A stretch of DNA of 64,000 bases from Solenopsis invicta. Lineage: Eukaryota > Arthropoda > Insecta > Hymenoptera > Formicidae. Each line of letters starts with the position of its first letter. Within the stretch, counting starts at the first letter, position 1. This document shows positions 22,037-33,020 of this stretch, piece by piece. The notes under the pieces were generated by a model. That model was not told the DNA's origin and ran no database searches. It saw only the letters and a list, made by a program, of their open reading frames with translations. Made by a program: the position numbers and the translations under genes. Location of the stretch: contig NC_052669.1 of NCBI RefSeq assembly GCF_016802725.1, forward strand, positions 11,183,770-11,247,769, in the 5' to 3' direction.

Positions 22037-23915
22037 ACGACGCGAAATAAAAATTACACGCAAATACGGTTTACAGCATTTGAAAGTGTGAATCATTACC
22101 TTTAATTTGTGTTTTTGTTGAGCGTTGTACGATTTTTTTTCACTGAATTAGGCAACACTGAAGCGAAGATGGCCTCTTTTGCTTCAATGTTGAATAATTC
22201 AGTGAATAAAAATCGTACAACGCTCAACAAAAACGTAAATTAAAGATAAAGATTCACGCTTTTGAATGCTGTAAACTGTATTTTTGTGGAATTTTTATTT
22301 TCCGCCGTGGAGTTTTGCAAAATTCGTAAAAAAAATCCAACAAATATCAAAATCTTATAAAAATCTTGCCAAGTTGTACAGCGTAAAATGAAAATCGCAC
22401 ACAAATGCGGTTTAGAGCTTTTGGAAGCGTGGATCTTTACCTTTAATTTGCGTTTTTGTTGAGTTTTGTACTATTTTTTTTCACTGCGTTAGGCAACACT
22501 GAAGCAAAAATGGTTTCTTTTTTTAATGTTGAATGAATCAGTGAATAAAAATCGTACAACACTCAACAAGTACGCAAATTAAAGATAAAGATTCACGCTT
22601 TTAAACGCTGCAAACTGCGTTTTTGGGCAATTTTTAATTTACGTCAAATAAACTCGCAAAATTCATAATAAATTTTGCCGCATTTTTAGTTTTATTCATA
22701 TAAAGCTCCGTAAAAAATTAGTATATGTTTTCAAAGTTGATGAAAATTGTATATAGAAACATTGAGCTGTAAAATGCGTTTTAAAACATTTGATTTATCA
22801 TTTTTGTTGATTTATTACGTTACACTCTCTTTTGGAGAGTAACTGTAGATGATCCTTTAATTTTGCTGTTGAACGCTTACTTAATCTTTACTGAAGTCGA
22901 TATTTGAACTAAAAAAAAAGAGAAATTGTAAAACGATCTTTCAGGGCTCATTTTAAAGGGCGTAACATTTCGATTATTTAAGTTCATTTTTCTCGAAAAT
23001 TCTTTTACACTAGAAAGTGAAGGAAGAAATTCAAGAATGATTTTTAAAAATCAAAAATTTACAAAATTAAAAATTTTTTATAGTGCAATAAAACATCAAA
23101 AATATTGTGGATTATTTTTTAATTACTAAATCATTTTAAAGGCTTTTTTAACTTTTGACTTTATGTTAATTTGAATGGCAAACAATTTGCAACTTTCAAA
23201 ATTGTTTCAATTTTGCAAATTTTGGATTTTTTTAATTTTTCTTGAATTTTTTACTTTATTTCCTAGTGTAAAAGAATCTTCAAGAAAAATCAACTTAAAT
23301 AGAAAAGTTATGTCTTTTAAAATGAGAACTGAAAAATCATTTTACAATTTTTTTTTTTTCGAAGTTCAAATATCGATTTCAGCAAAAATTACGCAAACGT
23401 TCAAAAGATTAAGCATTTAACAGTAACTAAGGATCACCTACAGTTACTCTCCAAAAGAGAGTGTAACGTAATAAATCAACAAAAATGATAAATCAAATGT
23501 TTTAAAAACGCATTTTACAGTTTAATGTTTCTACATACAATTTTTATATCGACTTTGAGAACATTCAATGATTTTTTACGGAGCTATACGGATAAAAATA
23601 AAAATATGGCAAAATTTATTACGAATTTTGCGAGTTTATTTGACTTGAATTAAAAATCGCACACAAACGCAGTTTGCAGCGTTTGAAAGCGTGAATCTTT
23701 ATCTTTAATTTGCGTGCTTGTTCAGCGTTGTACGATTTTTATTTATTGATTTAGTCAACGTTGAAAAAAGATTTTTTGCTTCAATGCTGAATAACTCACA
23801 ATCAGTGAAAAAAAATTGTATAAAGCTCAAGAAAAACGCAACTTAAAGGTAAAGATTCACGCTTTCAAATATTGTAAATCGTATTTGCGTGCAATGTTTA
23901 TTTCTCGTCGTAAAG
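22037..23915. repeat. 1.9-kb palindrome with repeated gttgtacgattttt modules
   Basis: The arms 22037-22900 and 23060-23915 are inverted copies. For example, tttgttgatttattacgttacactc on the left matches gagtgtaacgtaataaatcaac on the right, and acgacgcgaaataaaaatt matches its complement near 23910. Shorter hairpins are nested inside: the word gttgtacgatttttttTCACTG recurs inverted at 22120/22210, 22460/22550 and 23720/23810. Noncoding. It is probably a foldback transposon. Confidence 0.75.
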
Positions 23916-24584
23916 CTTTGCAAAATTTGTAAAAAATTTTGAAATTTGACGCATCTCAATTTAAATCCGTGTAACTTTGTAAACTGTAAATTATTTAATG
24001 ATTTATCAATCTCAAAACTAGAGATTTCAAGCTTTAAAATTAAAAAAAAAATTTGTTTACGATCATTTTTGACGAAGTTACACTTTCTTGAATTACGCCT
24101 ATTTTTCGGAGTCAGAATAAGTGATTCTTTAATTTTGGCGTTGTGTGTATATAAATATAAAGATATTAGAAATATGAAGTTAGTAAAAGTAATTTTTACT
24201 TTTCAACACTAAATTCATATTAATATTCATTAAACTCACAAAAGCTATAATTATTGAAAATTCCATATTAATTTTATATCCATGCTATAAATTCCATGCT
24301 AATTTTATATCATAAAAGTAAGCATTATTAATGTTGTAAAATTAACTTTAAATTATGAATCCAAATTAATAGAACATTTTTTTTGTAAAAATATGATCTT
24401 TTAACTTTAATTTCTTTTTTGAATCAATTTTCTATAATGATTTTTAAGAAAGTTATAATTTTTCAAAAAATTATTCTGCATTTGCTGTAACTTTGTTCAC
24501 TTATTTATCAAAATTATATAGTTTCACCAATTGTTATTGCCATTTCACTTTTTAATCGTATATTAGAAGGTTGAAAGTTGAAAC
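23916..24584. other. AT-rich intron, nothing recognisable
   Basis: Low-complexity A/T sequence. The 88-codon frame at 23946-24212 has no recognisable motif. Confidence 0.5.
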
Positions 24585-24587
24585 TAA

Positions 24588-25015
24588 CAAGGGGAGGACC
24601 AGGTGAGAGACCCTGGGATTTTGATCCCAATTTTTTTAGTTATTCTGGAGACGAAAAAAAAAGTTTTCGTCTCCCGGCGTTTCATCGAATAGGCTTTAGT
24701 TTCAAAATAATAAATTTGTGAAAATTGGCCATACCGCCAATAAAAAAAATATTGCACACATCCGGGAGCGAAACCAGATCTTACGATTATGAAGCAAGCA
24801 CCTAACGCATGGAGCCGACTGCACTGGTTGCGAGAACAGTTACCAGGAAGGCTCATATGGCGCGCCGCGGTATGGCCAATTTTCACAAATTTATTATTTT
24901 GAAACTAAAGCCTATTCGATGAAACGCCGGGAGACGTAAACTTTTTTTTCGTCTCCAGAATAACTAAAAAAATTGGGATCAAAATTCCAGGGTCTCTCAC
25001 CTGGTCCTCCCCTTG
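24588..25015. mobile_element. 428-bp palindromic element with TAA duplication and tRNA-like core
   Basis: The ends CAAGGGGAGGACCAGGTGAG and the complement of ctcacctggtcctccccttg are perfect inverted repeats flanked by TAA (24585-24587 and 25016-25018). The arms pair over about 165 bp (ccctggga...ttttgatcccaa, gtctcccggcgtttcatcg). The unpaired centre (about 24755-24860) holds a tRNA-like sequence described separately. A 3-bp TAA/TTA duplication suggests the PIF/Harbinger type. Confidence 0.8.
24765..24836 (-). ncRNA. tRNA-Met-like relic in the palindrome centre
   Basis: On the minus strand the order is TTAGGTGCT (A-box-like), then CTTCATAATCGTAAGATC, which resembles a Met-CAT anticodon arm, then GGTTTCGCTCCCG, which resembles a B box (GGTTCGANTCC). 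The acceptor stem does not form and the anticodon loop is too long, so it is not a working tRNA. It looks like a tRNA-derived (SINE-type) fragment captured between two arms. Confidence 0.4.
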
Positions 25016-25279
25016 TAAGTAAAATTACGGTTGAAAACCATCGCATTACAGTGTACCTTTTAATAATAGGATAAAACACGAATGACCTCACAATGGCTAG
25101 TGAGGAATAAAAAATTAAAGATCATATAATAAAACAACTTCTGTAGATTCCACTTCAAAACTGTGACCTGTTAACAATATGTACATTTTTTTCATGAAAA
25201 TTGTAATTTGAAATGTAATTTGAATAAAATAATATTATATATTTATTTCAGCAATTATTTATGTTGCTGTCTATGTATT

Positions 25280-25830
25280 ATTATTTTGAGTTCTTTTCTT
25301 AAAGTTTCTCATCACTTTAGTCCGCAATAGAAATTCTTTTAATGTTGCTATGTTCGACGAATCTTGGTCACAAACGATAGCAACAATGTGGAAGCCTGTA
25401 TTATTAATCTTTTTGATGTATATTTTTATACAGCAATTAATTGCGCAGTTTTTGTTTGTTTTCTACAAAAGTTATAATTGATATTTTCAACCTGATTTTA
25501 AACGTGTAACATGAACACTAAAGCGTGATCAGTAATTTTTTTCGTACAATTATTACCCCAATCCTCAATAAGACGTTTTTCCGTATTTCATAAGTGAGCT
25601 TGAGTTATATTGCAACCTTGTCCCACATGTAAATATAAACTTAATTTCTCGACATACTTGGAGCAATATTTTTTAGATGTCTCAATTAAAGAATTCAATC
25701 CATGGATATTTTACAGAGCAATAATTGTAATGTTTGTATCGACTGTGTATGTCTAAGAAAAAAAAAACAATAATCTTCAGATCCATCATCGTCAAAAACT
25801 ATTATCCGATTTCTTTGCAGATTGACTAGG
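25280..25830 (-). pseudogene. P-element/THAP9-type transposase relic
   Basis: The minus strand shows, in order: RIGVIIVRKK, which is GLEDWGNNCTKKITDHA in the neighbouring frame, then DHALVFMLH, then YNFCRKQTKTAQLIAV, then after one stop NTGFHIVAIVCDQDSSNIAT followed by LKEFLLRTK. The blocks DHALVFM, YYFC...TKT and TGL.V.A.VCDQ are the hallmarks of P-element and THAP9-like transposases. The CDQD block carries a catalytic-domain Asp. Frameshifts and stops show it is inactive. The THAP domain and outer ends were not found. Confidence 0.75.
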
Positions 25831-26070
25831 TAATTTCACGTTGTTGGATATCCTCCACAGAGCATGCGAAATTTAAGCAATTATGTCTCTCATAGCTCTC
25901 ATATATATTTTAATTTTATTAATTTTATTAATTTTAAACTATTTTAATATGGCGCTTGTTTTAATATTGTTAATTTTAAATAATTTTATTATTATGCAAT
26001 ACTATTTATTTTAATCGATGGCTGATAAGGACGAAGTAGGTCAAAACGTTCTATTTAGATAGTGAAATAT

Positions 26071-26440
26071 AGGATGTCAGATGAAGTTTGCCCGTGGTCT
26101 CGTGGGTTGATAAAGCAAGTAAAATTGAACAGAAAAGTCCTGTATTATTTTTCAATATTTGCAATAGTTACTGAGATAAAAATTTTTTAAGTCGGCGAAT
26201 GAGCGCGTATTTTTTCTGCCCACCGCATGCGGGGACCGCTTATCGGTCGACAAGCCATAGGCAGCCGCGACAGGCGGCGCCCGCGTGCAATGGGCAGGAA
26301 GAGTATGTGCTCATTTGCCGACTTTATTTTTATCTCGGTAACTATTGTGAATATTGAAAAATGGTACAGGACTTTTCTGCTCAGTTTTACTTGCTCTATC
26401 AACCTACGAAATCATGGACGAACTTCATTTGACATTATGT
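26071..26440. mobile_element. Palindromic MITE, ACAGGCGG family
   Basis: The left end aggatgtcagatgaagttt is mirrored by aacttcatttgacattatgt. The arms share gtgggttgataaagcaagta, gaacagaaaagtcctgta and taagtcggcgaatgagcgc in inverted form, around the GC-rich centre cagccgcgacaggcggcgc. It is the same family as 21795-22035 and 60099-60560. No transposase. Confidence 0.8.
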
Positions 26441-27130
26441 ATAATTGTAAGTTTTAATAAATTGACATTCGTTATAAAAATAGCTTGTTTATTTGGTTTG
26501 AGTTAAAAATTTTATTTTGTAAATACGAGCGACGTTTTTATTATTATCAGTAATAATATTGATGCTGTTGTGTTTAATATCTTTTTCTAATGGTAAATAT
26601 AGAGTTAGCAATATACTTTTCTTTAGGCATCAATGTGGTATATAAGGAATTAGTATATTTTCTAAAAAATGTAAACCGCAAATCCTTAATTTATCTAATG
26701 TTTGGTTTGATGCATTTATAAAAAAAGAAAATTGTCCATTTTAACGTTCTTGTTCGCTGATGCAATGCGTCAGTCAACCAAATTGTCCACTGCGCGGGAA
26801 AAATTAAATTTGAACCAACTTTGATTAGTCACAGCATTGCATCTTGAATATCAAGTGTTTTTACGTCAATCTCGAACTTAACTTTTTCCGCGTGGCGGAA
26901 AATTTGAAATTATACCGCGGAAAAGAAGAAAATGACAAAAATAACAAAATGTCAAGTTAATTTTTACATAAAAATTAATTATTATCAAAGCAAAAAATAA
27001 AATAAGACTAACGAATTTTATTGCTTAAAAAAATTTTTTTTTCTTTAATTTTTTTCCCTTTAGTTCTCTTTTAAACTGCTCTCAAACCGTGACTAAGGTA
27101 ATATTTTTTGCAACAATTTCTTTACAATTT
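26441..27130. other. Intron, nothing recognisable
   Basis: AT-rich with one moderately GC stretch (26740-26900). No coding or repeat signal could be supported. Confidence 0.5.
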
Positions 27131-27137
27131 TTCCAGG

Positions 27138-27235
27138 ATACTAGTAGTAGTAGTAGTAGTAGTCGTAGCAGTAGTAGTAGTAGGCGTAATAGTAGTAAAG
27201 TAAAGTAGTTAAAGCAGTAGTAGTAATAGCAGTAG
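27138..27235 (+). repeat. (AGT)n microsatellite, interrupted
   Basis: Imperfect AGT/GTA triplets run up to the left edge of the solo LTR and resume at 28391 (gtagtaatacagtagg). The LTR therefore landed inside the microsatellite. Confidence 0.9.
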
Positions 27236-28390
27236 TGTAATAAATACCACTCCGTCATATATACCACGCGCTCCGCCGAACATCCGCCATACGATGTACG
27301 AACACGCAGCTCCGCTATCCGCCTAAGCAGTACTGCGATTGCAAGCATTGACCGATCATCGCTACTAGCTCCATTTGTACACACTAATTAGCGGGAACCG
27401 TAAAGCCAGGTATATAAGCCAGTGCAAGTCGTAAGTTAGATCTTCCCAAGATCTCTAAGCTTTTGGACCGATCTACGAATATTCTCGTAGAACCTTCTGT
27501 CCGAGCATTCTTGGGCGCTTCCCGGAGAATTCTCACTTCAGCTTCTTGGTCGAGCATCCTTGACTTCCTATCCAACCGTCTTAGGTCCCGAGTATTCTTG
27601 AGACTCCTTATTGATAATCAGGTATCCTCGATTCACGCTCTGTCTAAGTCCGCTATTTGTATCAGCCTCAAGCATACTCGAGGTTTCCATTGAGACGTCG
27701 AGCATTCTCGACGCTGCTGCGCCGATCCGTTTCTCACGAGATTCCAGGGCGGCTGCCGAGCATTTTGACACCGTCGGGAGCTACGCGAGTCTTACGCCGC
27801 TCCGTTGCAAACCGATTCTTCTACGGTCTGCGCCACGAATCACGCGTACGTCAGGACGAATCCACACCGCACATTTATTCACAACCCGCCACTGCTCGTG
27901 CTACGCGCTCCTCGACTTGCGTCCGTTCACGTCGCTACTCGACAACCGCGCCTTACGATCAATGGCCCATCCGGCCACCCATAGTGTACCAGTCGCAACA
28001 TGGTCTTCTGCCTCATATCCCGGGCGAAACTCGAGTAGCCCGCGTAGCATGTCTCCACGGAACGCGCGCTTGCAATTCCGATTTTCGTAATATAACTTAT
28101 TGTTAGATTCACGCGTATATCCACATTATATTGTTTATATTTTTGTAAGTTCTTTAGTCTACTAAATCGTTTAAGTTTTTTATTCTTTTTGTGCTTTAGT
28201 CTAACATAAATCATTCATATTCTGTATTATTTCCGAAGTCCGTTTGATTTAAGATTATGTATGTCTTAATGCTATAATATACCTATCATGTTTTATTATA
28301 AATCACGACCCAGATCATTTATAAATCATGGCATCCGGCGAGCTTATTTGGCCCAACCAATCTCGATCCCGCCGAAGTATTTGCGTTACA
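27236..28390 (+). mobile_element. Solo LTR (1155 bp) inside the AGT microsatellite
   Basis: It begins TGTAA and ends TTACA and is flanked by GTAG on both sides (27232-27235, 28391-28394), a 4-bp duplication. A TATA box (TATATAAG, about 27411) precedes gccagtgcaag, so the + orientation is likely. It is far GC-richer than the flanks. No internal retroelement domains are present, hence a solo LTR. Frames of up to 159 codons inside it overlap on both strands and are not genes. The GC content and the length suggest BEL/Pao or gypsy, but the family is unproven. Confidence 0.8.
27410..27420 (+). promoter_or_regulatory. TATA box of the solo LTR
   Basis: The motif ggtaTATAAGcc lies about 175 bp into the LTR, at the U3/R position expected for an LTR promoter. 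It is followed about 30 bp downstream by taagttagatc, a plausible start region. This is inference from sequence only. Confidence 0.5.
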
Positions 28391-28439
28391 GTAGTAATAC
28401 AGTAGGCGGAACTATATAGCTCCCAACGTTACTTAGATT

Positions 28440-28660
28440 TTTGCGATTTCTCTGTGATTGCTCACTATTCTACAAAGCCGACTTTGAGTACAGATCGAGC
28501 CTAGCGTTTTCCATCAGGTTACATAGCCTGTATACCTTTACATCATGAAGGATTTCGGACTTCAAAAACACTTGAATGTCCCAAAGATTTGTGTCTTTTT
28601 AACGCAGGACAGTTGCACAAAATGTATATACTGTTCTCTCTTTTTTTACTACAAAACCGG
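28440..28660 (-). pseudogene. C-terminal scrap of a non-LTR retrotransposon
   Basis: The minus strand reads ILCNCPALKRHKSLGHSSVF then EVRNPS and a stop. LCxCPAL is the terminal Cys/His motif of the polyprotein of R1/I/Jockey-type elements. The scrap is truncated on both sides and separate from the larger element that follows at 28979. Confidence 0.65.
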
Positions 28661-28978
28661 CATTCCTTTCTACTGGTTTATATTAATTATTGATTTTAAA
28701 GAATAATTTTTAAACTTTCACGAAACCCGCTTTTTTCAATTATTCATAAATTAAAAATTGTTTTGGAATTTCTGTTACACATTTAAAAGCAAAAATGTAT
28801 ATAACAAACTTACAAATATTTACAAATGTAATAAGCCTTTAAAGAGTTTATGAAAATGATGGATATTTTTGTAGAAAAATTTCTAAAAATAGTCAAATTA
28901 TTTATATTATTTTTTATTATTTATAGAAACAGTATACATATATTTAAAATATGTTTAAAAATGACCAGTTATGTCAAT
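28661..28978. other. AT-rich intron, nothing recognisable
   Basis: Low-complexity A/T sequence without coding signal. Confidence 0.5.
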
Positions 28979-31345
28979 TTATTATTATTATTATTATTAT
29001 TATTAAGTGAGAAGAGGGTCAAAGCGTGCCACTGTCAGTTAGTCACTGCGACCTAAAAGATCTATTATGACCATGCCTTTTCTTAGATTTGTGCCAAGGC
29101 TCTTGAAGAACCCAATGAAGGGAGAACCCCTTGAAGGACCCGTCGGGATTCTAGCTCCTTAATCTAATCAGAGGTGATAAGCATCTCTCCTAGGGATTTT
29201 TGTTTGACATGGCCGACGGCCGGACAGTTGCACATAATGTGCTCAGCCATTTCAGCCGATTTCATCAGAAGCAACAGCCATCATCCTCAGCTTTGTCAAT
29301 TATGCTGAGGTGATATCTGAGTTGGCAGTGGCAGTTGGCAGAGAAAATACCTACCAAGGAATTTAAATCTTCTGATTTAATACGTCCCGTGTTCTTTACG
29401 TATATGTGATGAACTTCTTTGCCTGGGCTAGTCCTGTCGTGCCGCTCTAATATGAGGACTTTTGTCCGTCCTCCCAGTTTCTGATTTGCCTTTTGATGTT
29501 GCTGACAGTAACCTTGCACCATGGCTCCGACTCTATTGGGGGCGAGCGCGCTTCTTTCTTTACAAGTTTATCTGCTACCACATTGCCTCTAATGCCCTCG
29601 TGTCCCGAGACCCACCAGAGTGTGACCTGGTTATCTCTGGCGAATTGTTTGAGGTTGGCGATACATTGCCAGACTAGTACTGAGTTACACGTGTGAGCTG
29701 TAGGAGCCCTTACTACTGCTTGACTGTCTTAGAATGTCAATAGTTGCGCTTTCTATATCTTTGTCCCGGTTGATCATGGCGCAGGAGTTGGCATACACTT
29801 CTGCCTGAAAAATGGAAGGTGCATTGCCCATAAGATCGATATGCGGCAGTTAGGCCCGCTAATACCGGCTCCCGCTGTGTTTGTTGCTGTTTTGGAGCCA
29901 TCAGTGTATTCTTTTTAAAGGGAGGCCCTTCCAGTGCCCACGTTTCTTTATCTATGTAGACAGTTTCGTAGTTGTGCTCGAAGTTGAATTTAGTTTTTAT
30001 CGCATCCATAGGAAGTTGAGCTATGTCGCTTAGGCAGTCTGTCGTGAGAATCCTCATATGTCTAATCCGGTCGATCATGGCTTGTGATAGTTGAAGATTT
30101 GGTTTGCCGAGCTACGGGCTTCTTTCCGAATCTGTAGGTAAAGAGGCAGCAGGTCCAGTAAGGCCTATATAGCTGCTGTGGGGCAGGTTCTTATTGAACC
30201 CGTGATGCAAAGGCATGCAAGCCTCTGAATCTTTTGCAGCTGTTGTTGCGCTCTTTGTTCGGTTTTTGACTACCATATTATAGCTGCATAGGTGACCATG
30301 GGTTTAACAGCTATATGACCAGTAGATTATTTTTTGCTTAAAATATCAATTCCTGCCTAGAAGTCTACGGCAGGTTTCAAGGTAGCTTTTGACTAAACCT
30401 TTTTTAGATGGGAGTTCCATAATAGTTTTTGATTTAGGATAACTCCAAAGGATTTGACCTCTATCTTGAAACTGACCACAGCCGTCTAGTGTGGATGCTG
30501 TTAGATGCAGTTTTCTTCTCCCAGTGAAAGGCACAGTGGTGATCTTCTCGGGGTTGATGCGTAGACCTTTTTTTCTGCACCACTGTTGCGTGATGTTCAA
30601 GGCTCTTTGCACTCTGTGCAATACGATAGCGTGCAACTGTCCTCTGATTGTAATAACTATATTGTTGGAATAGCCTTGCACCGGGTGACACTTGATTGGA
30701 CACGGAACGATTGGACACAGCACGATTGAAAACGTAATATTGTACACGTAACGATTGGAAATTACACGATTGGAAATTGCACGATTGGAAACTGCACGAT
30801 TGGACATCGCATGATTGGACACCGCACGATTGGAAACCTAACCTCGTTTTTATGTTAGCATGCGCGCGCGCGCACACACACGCACACGGGATGGACAAGG
30901 GGATGGGCCTATAGCTTTCAATTGTACAGTGTCTTATTGTGCGGTTTCCAATCGGTACGTTTCTAATTGTGTTGTGTCCAATCGTCACGTGTCTAGTCTC
31001 CCTTGCATCCCTCGAAATTGGTCGTCAGTGTGTCCAGGAGATCGTCCACAATCACCGACCGGAGAAGCGATGATAATACCTCTCTCTGCGAGTACTCCTT
31101 TGCAGCGGTGATGATTGCAGATTTTCCTGCCATCATGGCTTTGACACTACGTTACTCAGCATGGTTTTGATACAGGTGGTGATTGCTGGGTGAAATCTTT
31201 TTCCAATGACCGCTTCCTCGATAGAGTCGTACAACGTATTGTCGAAGGCTTCCTCTTTGTCCATGAAGGCACATAGGACTATCTCTTTGTCTTCATGGGT
31301 CCTTTTTAGGCTGCTCACCAAACGATGCAAAGGGGTAGTAGTCAT
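28979..31345 (-). pseudogene. Non-LTR retrotransposon remnant, 5'-truncated, with (TAA)n tail
   Basis: The minus strand encodes, 5' to 3': an RT fragment EIVLCAFMDKEEAFDNTLYD (31290-31230); after an inserted minisatellite, the RT palm GYSNNIVITI at about 30675-30645, where the family has YADD; then RALNITQQWCRKKGLRINPE and LETCRRLLGRN (thumb); an RNase H start containing TDGSK in a shifted frame (29900-29890); and a terminal cysteine-rich end near 29350-29240. The 3' end is a (TAA)n run at 28979-29006, the tail type of I/R1-like elements. Stops, frameshifts and the mutated catalytic box show it is dead. Confidence 0.82.
30690..31000. repeat. 15-bp CACGATTGGAAAYTG minisatellite, partly inverted
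   Basis: About nine units of the form CACGATTGGA(A/C)A(C/T).. run from 30697 to 30838. The complementary form (tccaatcg) recurs at 30940-30990, across a (GC)/(CA) stretch at 30862-30890. The array interrupts the RT of the retrotransposon remnant. A related array lies at 63135-63412. Confidence 0.8.
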
Positions 31346-32356
31346 ACCAATTTGTCCAATAGTTTTTAATCGTGCTTTTGCAGTAGCAGGATTTTTTAGA
31401 AGACTATAAAATGATACACTGGAGGTTGAAGTACAATTTTGTACACAACATCTTTGTACTATCTTAATTGCTAATTAATTATTTAATTCAAACGTTAAAA
31501 GTTTTAGTTAATAAAAATTGAAAAGAGATTTGAGAGTTTCAGTCTCAGATATTTTGTCTCAGTTACAAAAGATCCAGATTGTCTACGAAGGTTAATATCA
31601 TATTGTGTTAAAATAATTTATAATTTTATATCTTATAAAATTTTTCTATATCTTGGAATCATTTCTGATGTATCTCTGATCCTAGTTTCTCAGGATTTTT
31701 TTTGCTTTATAAACAAACTGCTTCTTGCTACTTTTGATGGAAAAATTTAGAAAAACTGTTGACCGTTATTAACAAAAAAAAAAAGATTAAAATTGTTAGT
31801 TAGTTTTTCTCCATAACGGTAGTAAATGAACGATAGTGATGCGCCCAGCCTCCGGTTTTAGATTTGTGAACTAACTAAACTTTTGTCACTACTAAAGGGT
31901 GAAAGTTTGTACTCCCTGTAAGCGGCCGTGTCTATTGGTTAGTTGTGTCACAATTGCCTACTTTTTATATTTAATTTTTTTAAATAAAAGAAATATTCCA
32001 AATCTTAGCTTTGGACACATTGAGAAAAGGGAAAATTATTTCAGAATTTAATCAAGAATTCATTTTAAGAACAAAAGGTTATTTTGAATCACCTTGTATA
32101 ACTCCGGTATATTGCACCTACCATTGCAAAATTTAGTTTACCAAGTATTATTTATTATGTTTAAGAAGAATTAAATCGTACCAATAAAAATTTTATGCTT
32201 TTTATTATTATAAAAGAATTAAAAATATGCTACTTCCTTTAATTTCTTGTTTGTCCCGACGAAACTAATTTAATTATCAGAATATATATGTACACTTAGA
32301 TAACCAAACGTGATATTACATATTGAGCAAACTAATGTATTGCATGTGTTGCTATA
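31346..32356. other. Intron, nothing recognisable
   Basis: AT-rich sequence without a coding frame, domain or repeat boundary that I can support. Confidence 0.5.
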
Positions 32357-32472
32357 TATTAGGGTAAGTCAAAAATTATCCGCACTTTTCTAGAACACGT
32401 TTTTAAGATCACACTGCGCTCTGGGCAGGCTTTAAGTTGGCACTACTGGGATCCCATGATCAAAGCTGGACC

Positions 32473-32973
32473 CACGGGGGTGAAACTAGTATCGTGGTTT
32501 CCGGTAACACGGAAAAAGTGGGGCCCACTTGAAAGTGGGAGTAGAAATGACTAATCAGAAAATGCTTTGATGTAAGTTGGTAAGACTGAGCATCTACTCA
32601 CCCGAATTTCATGTGGTAGCATTGATGAACTAGTCTCTCCAACAATGCAGAGCAAAAGATGGTTTGTACAGGCAATAACAATTAATTTATGCACAATTAA
32701 TTAATGATCCGAAGTCAATACCAGAATTTTAAAGCTATTGTTTATTGAGACCTTGGTAAACAGAAGCAATGAAATCCTAATAATGAACCTTTACCGGTTT
32801 CGGCATAAGTTAATGGTTATTGCCTGCATAAATAAACTTTTATATTTTTTGTCCTGAAGACTCCCTTCTACAGTCCATTTAATTTCTTACTTTACCACGA
32901 GTTGGCAGGGTCTTGCTTTTTGTTTCTTATGTTAAGTACAGAGCTTTTATTTCTCATAGTATATGTTTTGTGA
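32473..32973. mobile_element. 501-bp Penelope-derived insertion with 7-bp duplication
   Basis: CTGGACC occurs at 32466-32472 and 32974-32980, and the opposite mariner arm has the site uninterrupted. Inside, caggcaataacaattaattt (about 32668) and its inverted counterpart at 32805-32826 form an inverted repeat. A CCGAAAC-containing motif (minus strand) resembles the Penelope-type hammerhead region. No protein is encoded. Confidence 0.6.
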
Positions 32974-33020
32974 CTGGACCTTGATCGCGTCAGTTTGTTT
33001 ACCGTTACGAGCGTGTAAAT

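Noticed and set aside
24765..24836. A functional tRNA-Met gene
   Set aside because: No acceptor stem forms and the anticodon loop is too long. It was kept only as a tRNA-like relic.
27384..28214. Frames of up to 159 codons on both strands
   Set aside because: They overlap in several frames within a GC-rich solo LTR and have no recognisable domain. Open frames are expected from the base composition.
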